Assembly: GCF_029227915.1 (NCBI RefSeq)
Contig: NC_079888.1
Coordinates: 2,057,001 to 2,121,000 of the forward strand
Length of the DNA stretch: 64,000 nt
Direction of reading: 5' to 3'
DNA from: Hydractinia symbiolongicarpus
Lineage: Eukaryota; Cnidaria; Hydrozoa; Anthoathecata; Hydractiniidae
Positions within the stretch are counted from its first letter, which is position 1. Every line of letters starts with the position of its first letter. Positions 11,064 to 22,931 of the stretch are shown here, piece by piece. The position numbers were made by a program, and so were the translations under genes. The notes beneath the pieces are model-generated. The model had not been told where the DNA came from, did no database searches, and saw nothing but the letters and a program-made list of their open reading frames with translations.

Positions 11064-11469
11064 CGTGTTTGGAAGAAAGATAACATCAACAAATACGCTG
11101 TTACTTTTGTTCACATTGTGTAAACAACTTTAAAAAAGATGAAGAGATCAAAAAATTGAAATGAGCGTAAAATACGTCATAGATCTCCATCGCAGATTTT
11201 TTATGATTTAAACATGGCGATTACTGTTGTCAACTTTTATGCTAGAAAAGGGATGTAAATTCAAAGAATTTCAATTTTTTTTATATACCATCAAAATAAG
11301 TAGGGTTTGTAAAAGATATTTCCGAAGAAAAAAAATTTGGACTTAATTTCCCTGTAAGCCAATATATAGGGAACAGTAACTATGGTACCAATTTATATCA
11401 AAAACTTCTATTTGAGCATTATGTGTAAAAGTAATTAGATACAACTAAAACAGTTTTTTACAATGTCAC

Positions 11470-11951
11470 CTGAATTCTTTGAAGAAAGCCAGTTGAGATA
11501 ATGGGCTTCAGAGGAGCCTTTTTCAGTTGGACAGATTTTAAGGCACAGACAGTACAATGCCTTGTGTAACACTCCACAGTCCTTCTTGGAATGTTGCTGT
11601 ATGTTCTACTAATCTGAAACATGTGAAGGAATTATACAGCATCTGATTAGGATTTGAAAGGCTATTAATATCAATCAATTACCGTTAAAAACTTGTTTCT
11701 TTAAACATATTTATTTTTTTATAAGTTAACAACTTTATTAACTGACAATGTTTCATTGTTATCTTATATTTATGTTTGATTTCCTAATTACACTTTCCCG
11801 TAAGGCCAAAAATAGTTATAGGCGTTAATACCTGTTCAAAAGTTTTTCTAGAACCACAATGCATGAGTTCCTTGCTATGGATTCTTTCGATTATGTCAAA
11901 CATCTTGTTTCCTGTGCATACCCTCTTAAAATTTCCAAGAGTTGCGTTGCA
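11470..11951 (-). pseudogene. KRBA2-like integrase, exons 2-3 (HHCC zinc-binding domain)
   Basis: Two minus-strand exons: 11951-11832 (acceptor 'ttttttcag', donor GTATTA) and 11613-11470 (acceptor 'tttcag', donor GTGACA). Exon 2 ends 'MFDIIERIHSKELMHCGS' and exon 3 has 'RTYSNIPRRTVECY' and 'HCTVCALKS'. Together they give the two His and two Cys of the integrase N-terminal zinc-binding HHCC domain. Exon 3 ends 'GFLQRIQ', which continues into 'IDLIDMQ' at 7090. The 4.25-kb transposon lies in the intron between them. No stop is seen in these exons. Confidence 0.85.
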
Positions 11952-12059
11952 CTGAAAAAAGCATTTAGATATATATAAATACTTTGTGAAATCAACAATT
12001 ATATATATACATACTTACATAAACATCTACTCTATATAGCCATTATAAAAAACAGAATT

Positions 12060-12127
12060 GATTCAGACAGGATTCGAACCTGCATTATCCTGTTAACAGG
12101 ACATCCTACCAATTGGATGACTGAATC
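12060..12127 (-). pseudogene. tRNA-like sequence with truncated anticodon loop
   Basis: On the minus strand the 68 nt fold as a tRNA: 7-bp acceptor GATTCAG/CTGAATC, D arm ATCC/GGAT with an AATTGGTA loop, and T arm GCAGG-TTCGAAT-CCTGT with a B-box-like GGTTCGAATCC. The anticodon stem TCCTG/CAGGA encloses only TTAA, a four-base loop in place of seven. GTTAA fits a tRNA-Asn ancestry, but the loop is too short for a working anticodon arm. It is a probable tRNA pseudogene or tRNA-derived relic, lying in the first intron of the integrase gene. Confidence 0.65.
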
Positions 12128-12220
12128 GAAAGTCAAAGTTAATAGACATATATGAAACTAAACTTACATTTTGCTACTTTAAGTTTCCAGTCTATGATAC
12201 TTGATTTTATTATCTAAGAA

Positions 12221-12962
12221 CTAGTGTATAAAGCCCGTGGATAAATCCACTTAGGCAAAAGGTCAATAAAAAGAAAGTTGTTTTAGATGTTTTGCTGACG
12301 TCAGCAGTGCAGTGCAGATAAAAAAAAACATTGCGAAATTTGTTTAATCTTTGTCTGTAATGTGTAGAGGTTGAAACACTGGTCAAAATAACGTACAGAA
12401 TCATATGTTCTCGACGAACGCCTAATGAGATATCAGGGATTAAAAATTTTGCTGACGTCAGCAAAGAACCGTCAAAACCCTAAATATTTTTTTAGAAATT
12501 AGTATACCTGTTGCCTCCATCGCATAGATCTTAAAACGCTGATCAAGAAAATGTATAAGATGATGTACCTTTGAGAAACGGTTGCAGAAATATTAGGGTT
12601 TAAAGGTTTTTTGATGACGTCATCAACTCGTCCATTCCGAAACGGATTCGGGGATCCGGGTTTGGGAAAATTACCCAATTTGATCCTAGGTGGTCCCTAG
12701 TTACCCACGCGGTGAAAAATCATTGACGTCACCACCTCGTTTCCAAGTTATTTGGCCTCAATGTTTTAGGTGCACTGTAATGGTTTCATTAATTTAATAT
12801 AGGATATTGACGTTAAAGTAGTGTTATTTTCGTCACGCCGTAACGTCAGAAAATTTGACATATTAGAGATGCATTTTTCGGCAACATCAAAGGAAAATGA
12901 AGACATCCACTTTGCCTGTCACAGACACACAGACAGACACACTTAGCGTATTATATTATAGA
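12221..12962 (+). repeat. GACGTCA-rich interspersed repeat, unit 1
   Basis: The unit begins CTAGTGTATAAAGCCCGTGG with a GTGGA/TCCAC hairpin. It carries several CRE-like palindromes (GCTGACGTCAGC near 12295 and 12450, TGACGTCA near 12614 and 12724) and ends with 'cacttagcgtattat' plus 'tatagact'. The next unit starts directly after it. It is 742 bp long and non-coding. Confidence 0.8.
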
Positions 12963-13468
12963 CTAGTCGATAAGGTCCGTGGAAAAATCCACTTAGGCAG
13001 GATAACAGAGAAAAACAACCGTCATTTAAATTTTGCTGACGTCAGCAGAGACCTGTCAGAACGCAAAAAATCTTTTTTCATAAATTTGTATGCCTAATGC
13101 TTTCATCGTATAGATCTTGAAACGCTGATCAAGAAAATGTATAGGATCATGTACTTTTTACAAATAGTTGCGGAGATATTAAGGTTTGAGATTTTTAGAT
13201 GACGTCATCAACCCGTCCATTTTGAAACGGATTTGGTGACCCAGGTTTGAGAAACTTACCCAAATTGGTCCCAGGTAGTCCCTTGTTACCCAAGCAGGAG
13301 ATGACGTCAGTTATTTCTACCCGTTTCCAAGTTATTTAGCCTTAAATTTAAAAGTGCAATGCAATGGATTCACTAATCTTAATATAATTTCCTTTGACGT
13401 CTTTATCAAAGAAATTTTATCCACTTTGCAAAAGTCACAGACAGAACTGGCGTATTATTATATAGACT
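12963..13468 (+). repeat. GACGTCA-rich interspersed repeat, unit 2
   Basis: Starts CTAGTCGATAAGGTCCGTGG and ends 'cgtattattatatagact'. It is head-to-tail with units 1 and 3. It is shorter (506 bp) because the middle region and most of the 'ttttcggcaacatc' tail are missing. The CRE palindromes near 13037, 13200 and 13302 are kept. Confidence 0.8.
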
Positions 13469-14197
13469 GGTCGATAAGGCCCGTGGAGTAATCCACTTAG
13501 GCAGAGGGACAATGGAAAATAGGTTTTTTTAGATTTTTTGCTGACGTCAGCAGTGCAGGTACAAAAAAAATTGGCGAAGTTTAGTTTATTCGTTCCCTGT
13601 AATTTGTAGAGGTTAAAACGCTGATCAAAATAATGTATAGGATCATATGTTTTTGACAAACGCCTAATGAGATATAAGGTTTTAAAAATTTTGCTGACGT
13701 CAGCAATGAACCGTCAAAACCCATAATTTTTTTTAAGAAATTCGTATACCTGTTGCCTTCATCGTATAGATATTAAAGCACTGATTAAGAAAATGTATAG
13801 GATCATGTACTTTTGGTAAACGGTTGCAGAGATATTAGGGTTTGAAGATTTTTGATGACATAATTAACCCGTCCATTCCGAAACGGATTCGGGGGACCCA
13901 GGTTTGGGAAAATTACCCAAATTGGTCCTAGGTGGTCCCTAGTTACCCACGCGGTGAAAAATCATTGACGTCACCACCTCGTTTCCAAGTTATTTGCCCT
14001 CAAAGTTTTAGATGCACTGTAATGGCTTCATTATTTTAATATAGGATATTGACGTTAAAGTAGTATTATTGACGTCGCGCTGTAACGTCAGAAAATTTGA
14101 CGTAATAGACATGTATTTTTCGGCAACATCAAAGAAAAATGAACACATCCACTTTGCCTGTCACAGAGACACGGAACTGGCGTATTATTATATAGAT
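13469..14197 (+). repeat. GACGTCA-rich interspersed repeat, unit 3
   Basis: Starts CTGGTCGATAAGGCCCGTGG and resembles unit 1 along its whole length, including paired CRE palindromes near 13542 and 13696 and the 'ttttcggcaacatc' tail. It ends 'cgtattattatatag'. About 729 bp. Confidence 0.8.
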
Positions 14198-14289
14198 ATC
14201 TTATTATAGATATGTTTGATATCTAGTCGATTAGGCCCGTGGAAAAATCCACTTAGGCAGAAAAACAATTGAAAAGTTCTGTCATTTGA

Positions 14290-16400
14290 ATTTTGATGAC
14301 ATCAGCAAATATTTCAGTATATTGAATATGCCTTTTACTAAAAAAAATAATCTGAAAATGCATAAAAAGAAAGTATATAAGTCATAATTTAACAAAAAAG
14401 TTCTTAAAATCTAACACAAAATATCAAATGTCAAATCGCATGAAATCCTCCCAACAAAACTTCAGACAAAATATGAAAAACAATGGCGTGCAAGGTGTAA
14501 AATCTAGTTAGCAGAAAGTTACAACATTGACAGTCACAACCCAGACAGTTACGACAACAATAATAATAATGTCAGAAATAACACATATCTCAAATATGTA
14601 TACATCTTATTATGTGATTATGTTGCAAACCTTCAATATTTTAATCTGAAATGTCGAAAAGAAAGGCTTGCAACAGTAAGCACAGATCTATGAAATAAGT
14701 TCTTTAAGCATTTTAAACATTGTCTTTTCCCTAAATGCTTATACAACAATACAACCTGAACAATATCAAAAAGCGGCGCCGTAGATTAGTGGTTATAGCT
14801 CTCGTACTCTGTGCGGGAGACCGGGGTTCGATTCCTCTTGACGGCGATTCAACATGGGCGAGTGAATGTTACCATAGCCCCGGGTTAACCCAAGCCATGT
14901 GAGGGAAATTGGGAAGATGGCACACTGTGTGGGCCGTTGGATGTTGCCGGGAGTTGTCTAGTAGAGCGCGGGCCCTAATTGGGTCTGCGTCGCTCAAAAT
15001 GAGCATTAAATACTCTAGGACTCTCCATCTAAGCCATGGCCCTTCCTGGAAATAATAGAAAGGGTATATCCCTCGATATTTGTGAGGCTAGCCATGTAAA
15101 ATATGCACATCTATCTATCTATCTAAGCCAAACTTAAACAAACACAAAACACCTAAAAACAAAAAGTTAAACTTTGAAAAATCATTTATTCGGTTGCATA
15201 CCATCCTCTCCTGCAAAAATATGCACAAAATGTAAAAATTAACCGGTTAACAAAACAATTTTTTGTCTAATGATCCGTACTGACTTTACCAAACATTTTA
15301 ACCTGAAATGTCGAAAAAGCAATGAGCAAGGAGTAAATTTCAAATCAACAAAAATCATTATTTTGAAAACATTGTATATATATATGGTCCTTCCTCACAA
15401 AAGTTTACAATAAATGTAGAACACAAAGGTTTATGAGGAGCAAATCAAAATATGAACAAAAATCAGTTCAATTGGCATGTTCTATATTGTCTTCAGCCAT
15501 AAAATCTTCCACAAAATTGATATGAAACCCATCAAATTCAATTCAGAAAAAGCAGTCATTTAAGTGCATACAAAAATACAACTTGTAGAATATCAAATTA
15601 TTATTTTTAGTATATATAATTGCATATGGTCCTCCCTCACAACAGTTAAATTTTTGCACTAAATTTGCAACACAAAATACAAATTCTAAATAATTCCTAT
15701 GGTTTTCCTCAAAAGTTTAATCAAAATATAAAAGATGAGAGGTGAACGACAAAATCAAAGTTTGCAGAATTTAATTATTTTGGTATATATATGTCTATTG
15801 ATATATGCCCTTTATAACAATATTTCAATCCAAAATGTGAAAAAGAAAAACAGTTTGCAACAAAATCAGTTATTCTGATGATATTGCATAAACTTTTTCT
15901 CCACAAAAGTGTAAAAAAAGAATGGTTGTAGGAAATACTTCTGATTCAACAAAAATCAGTATTTGCATCTTGTACTCATTAAATATTACCCAAACTATCA
16001 AAAAACTGTGATTTGGAACGCATCAAATTTATAAATAGAGAGGGATCAGTCATTTCGGTATGTTGTACAGAGTCCTGCCCGGTAAGAATTTATACAAAAT
16101 ATAAAAAAACACAAGTTTTTTCGGTGTTGTACTCTCTCAAAAAAGTTGAAACTTTTCTTAATTGAGACAAAATGCCATAAACAAAAACATTTTAGTCAGA
16201 ACATCTAGAACAACAAAAATCACTACACTTAAGGTACCAGAATTACTACATGTTAAATAAAAATCGTTTCGTCATATTGCATGTAACCGATGTAGCTATA
16301 TAAGTTTAGTTACACAAAATGTGAAAAATACATTATTTGCATACACAATTTGTGAAAAATACATTATTTGCTTAAAAACAGTCCTTAAACTCTTCTTAAA
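14290..16400. repeat. degenerate tandem array inside unit 4
   Basis: Poorly conserved units share the order 'aaaaatcag(t)', 'attttggtata', 'atggtcctccctcaca', 'aaaagtt' and 'aaaatgtgaaaaa'. Clear examples begin near 15345, 15592, 15765, 15862 and 15950. The unit is roughly 100-200 bp. The array is interrupted by the SINE at 14773-15125. No coding potential is seen. Confidence 0.55.
14773..15125 (+). mobile_element. tRNA-derived SINE, copy 1, with short TATC tail
   Basis: The 5' head looks like a tRNA: A-box-like TAGATTAGTGG (14782) and an exact B box GGTTCGATTCC (14825-14835), with GCCG/CGGC closing ends. A GC-richer body of about 270 bp follows ('gggttaacccaagccatgtg', 'gggccctaattgggtc'). 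The end is 'aaaatatgcacatctatctatctatct'. It is almost identical to copy 2 at 18861, with only about five differences in ~330 bp, so the family has moved recently. Pol III transcription is expected from the boxes. Confidence 0.88.
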
Positions 16401-17047
16401 TATTATGTAATACTTTTTTAAAAGTTGTTGTGGCTTGTTAATTTAAGCTTAAAATGTCAATTAAAATAAGTTACAGTCACATTCTCAGCAAAGACCACTA
16501 AGATTAGCTTACATGTAAAAAGCAACATAAAACTGAAGCTAACATAAGGTAGCTACAGCAGCTAATAGCTGGTCACTTAAATATAAACTGGACACTTAGC
16601 TAGGTATAAAGAACATGGCTACATATTTATAAATTCCTAGCTACCTAGCTAGTTGTTGTTGGTGTGGTTGATGCTAGCTAACAAACATGTCTCGCATCAA
16701 TAATATCATCAAAACTTTAAAAAACATAAACAAACCTTACAGAAACCTTTCTATACTTCATTTATATACCATGCCCCTTTTTAAATGCTTTTGTAAAGAT
16801 TTATTTTGAAGGCAAGAGAAGACAAATGCTTAAAAAGGACAGCCATCTTTTTTGCAAACACAATTTTCGTTACTTTGTGCTAGAACTTCATTTAACAAAC
16901 CACACAAAACTCGCGGCTTTTCACGACAAAGAAGACATATTTTTTTCGGCAACATCAAAGATTTTTTCGGCAACATCAAAGGAAAATTACGACATCAACT
17001 TTGCATGTCACAGACAGACGGACACACTTAGCGTATTATTATATAGA

Positions 17048-17414
17048 TTATGGTATATATACAGAAATAACAATAAAAAAAGAAATATTACATAACAGGA
17101 TAAAAAACCATCTCAGTTTACCACAGTAACTGAAACATAATTTAGAGGTCATGCCAAAACTGAACTTGCCAAAGAAACAATCCATGGGCATTAACTAACA
17201 TGCATCTTTACTCTTTCGCTATTGTAGTTTGTCGTTCATATTTTTGGCCTTTAGAGATGACAAATAGCTAAGCATTGTTCACAATGGGAAATGAAAAAAT
17301 TACAAACACCATAAAAAGTATAAAAAGGTATATATATAATATATACCTAGGTACATGAATGTGTAATAAAATGCAGTATAATTAAAGTATAAAGGAGAAT
17401 AAAAAATGAATTAC
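17048..17414. other. no gene seen
   Basis: AT-rich intronic DNA between the repeat array and the first integrase exon. Nothing recognisable. Confidence 0.5.
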
Positions 17415-17654
17415 ATCAACTGTAGTGCTAGGAACACATAAAATATCCACCAACCCAAGTGTAGGGTAACTCATCAAAACATAATTGCTTCGTCTGATAC
17501 ACCTTACAGTACTTTCTGATACATCGCTCTTTTGTTTTTTCAAGTATAAAACAATGTCGTGATAGGTCTCTTGGGAAATTATTGTGGAGTTCCTTTTGCA
17601 CGCTTCCACCTCCAACCAGGCCTGGAACTGTTTTTTTATGTTTTCCCAGATCAT
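17415..17654 (-). pseudogene. probable first exon of the KRBA2-like integrase gene
   Basis: From ATG 17654 an 80-codon frame reaches a GTAATT donor in phase 0, which fits the acceptor of the exon at 11951. The text resembles the N-terminus of KRBA2-like proteins: 'EACKRNSTIISQETYHDIV', then 'TVRCIRRSNYVL' and 'LGLVDILCVPSTT'. Upstream, a run of seven T puts an earlier ATG (17676) out of frame; with six it would be in frame. The exon is separated from exon 2 by about 5.5 kb of repeats. CCCATATTGTC boxes lie 100-170 bp upstream. Confidence 0.65.
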
Positions 17655-17753
17655 TTGTATGAAAAAAATTCTCCATTAAAAATATAGCTAGCTAGATATC
17701 CACAATACCCACGATCCACACACAACAACCGCGCTACACTAAATTGTCGGTTT

Positions 17754-17822
17754 ACCCATATTGTCGGAGAGCCGTCTATATTGTCTTTTTTCCACAGTTC
17801 AAAATATCGGACAACATGGGTC
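17754..17822. promoter_or_regulatory. CCCATATTGTC boxes upstream of integrase exon 1
   Basis: Direct boxes at 17754 (ACCCATATTGTCGG) and 17774 (variant CTATATTGTC) and an inverted box at 17807-17822 (TCGGACAACATGGGTC). The last is an exact inverted match to 5347-5362. These boxes sit 100-170 bp before the first coding exon, and the similar array sits after the last exon, as expected for subterminal repeats or terminal inverted repeats of an integrase transposon. Confidence 0.7.
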
Positions 17823-17859
17823 GACAGACATCGCGGGATGGCACAGTTCAAATTACTTG

Positions 17860-18289
17860 ATATAAAACATGAATTGAGCGTATAAAACTCTTATCAGCTT
17901 GCCTATAAAATATGAGTAATAGATTGAAATTAACAGCCAGGAACTTGAAGTTTATTGTAAAGTATTGTAAAATATTGGTTTGATTGATATTACAACGCTC
18001 CCGAACTCACTTTCTTAATAGATAAAAGTGTGCGAAAATCGTATGAGCAAAATGGAAAATGATTGCGCTAGTATATATAAGCACAAAACATAATGAACTA
18101 TGAAATACAGTTCGGTAATTAAATTTTTACACATACATGAATTCACAATACGGGAGTACCAAGGGACGTGTTGAAGTGAAACTAAGTGATTAAATACGTA
18201 ACTATGGAAACATACATTCAACATGGGTACGAAACAAGTACAACAAAATGGTAGGACACAAACAATAAAACAAACATTATTCTTTATTA
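17860..18289. other. no gene seen
   Basis: AT-rich spacer. The short frames found here show no domain. Confidence 0.5.
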
Positions 18290-18530
18290 GTATTTGCATA
18301 TGTACATTGAAAACTTATCAATATCACTAATAAGGATCAGAAATATAAGTACGCCCAAACCTCCTTGTGGTACACCAGAGAGAACAACAACTAGTACTGA
18401 TGTCTCGCCGTCCACTGCTAAGATTGAGTGCGACAGATCAAGAAGCTTTTTAACCAATGAAACAGTTTACCAGAGATACCAAGGCTTTTTATCTTATTAA
18501 GCACAATGTCAAAATCAACTTTTTCAAAAG
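18290..18530 (-). pseudogene. LINE reverse-transcriptase fragment
   Basis: The minus-strand translation reads 'EKAFEKVDFDIVLNKIKSL' and 'GKLFHWLKSFL', then after a stop (TAG, 18418-18420) 'LSGVPQGG' and 'LILISDIDKFSMY'. These match RT motifs around the first catalytic Asp and the GVPQGS motif of an APE-type LINE. It is truncated on both sides, and the YADD part is absent. Confidence 0.75.
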
Positions 18531-18547
18531 CTTTTTCTTTTAAGCCT

Positions 18548-18838
18548 TTAAGTCTGGAGGAGAAGCTGAGACTAGAGGATCGCCGAATCTGGCAGGAGAA
18601 GATGACCACTGATCTTAGCAGACTTTAGGACAGAGGATAGACTTTTTAAAGGTAGAGGGCATGGCGATGAAGCGGAATACCAACTTATGTTAGAAATAGA
18701 GTGATGGAGTCTCATCCTCTTTCTTATGAAGAAAGAAAACTTTTGTTCTAGTGACACAATACGAGATATCGGAACTTGGTAAATTAAAAAACGCCATCGT
18801 ATCCGAGTAATTAGAAGATGATGTAAAAACCACACTTT
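18548..18838 (-). pseudogene. R2/NeSL-like LINE fragment
   Basis: The frame 'LLITRIRWRFLIYQVPIS', 'LEQKFSFFIRKRMRLHHSI', 'SSPCPLPLKSLSSVLKSAK' and 'ISGHLLL' is clearly homologous to residues about 30-110 of the 34547-36976 ORF. Only this 90-residue piece, from the region after the RT palm, is present. It is joined directly to the unrelated LINE RT fragment at 18290-18530, so two elements have been fused by deletion or nested insertion. Confidence 0.8.
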
Positions 18839-18860
18839 GTGAATGCCTCTATGGGAAGTA

Positions 18861-20699
<1,839 letters not shown>

Positions 20700-20718
20700 A
20701 GATTCACCAAATTGCTGG

Positions 20719-21525
20719 ATTGCTCCCGAAATGCAAATTTCGTAATCAGTCTTTAAATCGATCTAGCATCTTCTGTAGTAGGAAATACGTGGCTGTTAAG
20801 TGCCGAAAAGAAAGTTCCATGCCTCTTTGATGGAATTGAAGTTAAAAATTTCTATAATTTACATTTACAAAAAAAATTGAGCAGAAGTGCGCAAAGCGTT
20901 TGCATTTCGGGAGCACGCATGTTTTCTCGGGCTACATTGACCCCCATAAGTTGTCCTTTGGTCCCATATTAGCTTGCTTTATTCCCTCTTAAATGGTAGA
21001 ATCCCACTCCATTCCACCTTTATTTTATCATATCTATCTAGGAAAAATACAAAAATTTTGATAAATTTGGTTGAGTCAAGTTCATAGTGTAATATCGGGT
21101 ATGTGTTACGTACGCTGATGTAAAATGCGACTTCGATAGCGTTTGATTTTTTCAGTGTAACTCTCATATCATCTTTAAACACTACAAAACCAGTTTAAAT
21201 CCTTTTGCTTCTTAACAAAGTGGGTCTGGGGTATGTTTAAAGGATGGAATGGAATAGTAAATATTTTTTGAAAAAAAATATAAGCATTTTCTCGAGTTTT
21301 TGCCTTCAAAAAATTTGATTTGAATTTCGGGAGCAAAAATTTAAGGCGTTTTTGTGTAATTATTCTTAAAAAATGTCATTACACAATGCGGTTCAGTTGT
21401 TAAAAGAGAAGGAACAATTCGCACAACTCAATTCAAGAAAAAAATTGTTACAATTTATATCAATGTGCTCGATTTGACGCATGCGCAAAAAGACCCAATT
21501 TTGAAATTTGGATTTCAGGAGCAAT
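20719..21525. mobile_element. small TIR element (MITE-like) with ATTGCTCCCGAAAT ends
   Basis: ATTGCTCCCGAAATGCAAATT (20719-20739) is matched at 19 of 21 positions by the reverse complement of 21505-21525. An internal perfect 16-bp inverted copy lies at 20899-20914, and another 'atttcgggagca' at about 21325. The element is about 0.8 kb and shows no coding frame. AAATTG occurs just outside both ends and may be the target duplication. Confidence 0.6.
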
Positions 21526-22931
21526 TCCCTGGATAAATTGTTACCTTAAAAAGCGCAAGTTTATTCTTGTTTCAATAGGTTTCCAGTTGTTCATTAACGT
21601 GCAGTACTACAATAAATGAATTAAGTTAATTTTCTGTCAGTTCTTAACAAGTAGTTGAAATATTCTTGCCCCCTATTTTGTGGATAAGTCGTATGTAGCT
21701 TGTTTTTATGTATTTTTTATCTTACCAACTCCCGTATTCCTCATAGATAGGACACGTAGGTAGAAAGTTGGTATAGGTGATTATTATGATGACACAACGA
21801 CAGGAAAATTGCTGACGTCAGCATTTTTGTGAAGGTTCCTCATTTCTGCTGACATCATCAAGTTCATTGTTGTTTTAAAACCATTGAAGAAGCTTCTTTC
21901 TTCCTCAATTATTTGAGGGGTAGTCATTAGTATGTGTCATTTGCAGGTTCGAGTTTTTAGTTAACAAATTGTGGTTGTTCCACCGGACTTTTACATTTTT
22001 TGGGGTATTTCCTATGTATGTTTTCCACATGTTAGTCTGTCTTAATGTTTAGCGGAGGTGCCCGCAAGAAGTTTGTACGTGGCGTATTAGTAATTATAGC
22101 GTTTCGTTGTTTCATTGATGCACAAGACAGATGTGTTGCACATAACATTATTGCGCGCAAGAAGATCGGTGCTACGGAAACATAAAAAACGTCCGGGCTG
22201 GGCAAATTCGTGGGTTTATCCATGGGCTGTGGACTTATATGAATTTATTTTGTTTACATACGGAAAATCTGCACCATTTTTACTAATTACCATCCCTACG
22301 TAAGCGGTGCTTGCCAGAACAGCAGTTAATGTATTAGTTTTAGAACATTGTATGTAGCTATATCGACTCCTACAGTTTATTTTACTAACATTATGACAAT
22401 TACTTCAGAGTAACATCTTTGGTACTACCTACGAATGTCCTGTGGGAGAACATCTTTCTCTATACTGTATCAAAGAATAGTTTGATATGTTGGTTAATAC
22501 ACGCCATAATAGACACTGTAATGTTAAATGTGTTTTATTTAGTCAGAGACGCCGTGAATAGTAGTTTCTAAGGCAGAACAATATGTTAATGCTGGAAAAA
22601 GGTAAGTTCCTTACAGAAATGTTCATTTAAACACAAACGTTTACTTGAATTATTATTTCTAACGGAATAATTATCGGGAACATTTGTTAATACAATGTTG
22701 AAAATTAATAACAATATATCGTGTTGCAACATACAGTTAGATATTCATTAGTTAAAAATAGCTCTGAAAGGGTATTACACGAAAGAGGTGTATGAGAGGA
22801 TGGTAAATTAAGAAAATGATCAGAAACATTTTGTTGGTGGGAATTGATTTGGTGGGAAAATAAATTTCACTTTTTGATTATATTTTTTTATTGCTACTTT
22901 CTATATGCATGCTGGGAAATATACTAATGTT
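21526..22931. other. no gene recognised
   Basis: AT-rich DNA. A lone GCTGACGTCAGC palindrome sits near 21810. Around 22040-22300 two overlapping short plus-strand frames contain a hydrophobic stretch followed by 'RKHKKRPGWANSWVYPW'. This is faintly like a PIF/Harbinger transposase N-terminus, but too short to call. Confidence 0.35.

Larger units (their letters stand above)
7102..11353. mobile_element. 4.25-kb TIR DNA transposon with P2X7-C-like and THAP transposase genes
   Basis: The left end AGGGGAATTAAGCC(T)CAAA (from 7102) matches in inverted orientation the right end AGGGAAATTAAGTCCAAA (rc, ending 11353), giving imperfect terminal repeats of about 18 bp. Between them are two converging spliced genes, a P2X7-C-like gene (+, 7353-8240) and a THAP/DDE transposase (-, 11063-8310). 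The insertion is confirmed by its host: removing it brings together the splice donor at 11469 and the acceptor at 7091 of the KRBA2-like integrase gene, whose protein then reads on without a gap ('GFLQRIQ' / 'IDLIDMQ'). I could not define the target-site duplication. The THAP plus 'DSPG..AKYCTYS' transposase type recalls ISL2EU/Kolobok-like elements, but I do not assign a superfamily. Confidence 0.85.
14223..17047 (+). repeat. GACGTCA-family repeat, unit 4, expanded by internal satellite and SINE
   Basis: The 5' end (CTAGTCGATTAGGCCCGTGG, 14223-14290) and the 3' end ('ttttcggcaacatcaaagg' to 'cgtattattatatag', about 16940-17047) belong to the same family as units 1-3. Here they are 2.6 kb apart, because the interior is a degenerate tandem repeat with a SINE inserted in it. 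The 3' end contains a doubled 'ttttttcggcaacatcaaag'. Confidence 0.7.

Noticed and set aside
12221-14197. Firm Helitron assignment for the GACGTCA repeats
   Set aside because: Head-to-tail units and a hairpin are suggestive, but I do not see the required 5' TC / hairpin-CTRR 3' end with an A|T insertion site, nor any Rep/helicase gene.
14773-14845. A working tRNA gene at the head of SINE copy 1
   Set aside because: The A and B boxes are good, but the anticodon stem and loop do not form properly, and the sequence continues into a SINE body present twice.
22032-22303. PIF/Harbinger-like transposase N-terminus on the plus strand
   Set aside because: Only a short hydrophobic stretch and a WVYPW-like word resemble it; the frames are broken and no catalytic part follows.
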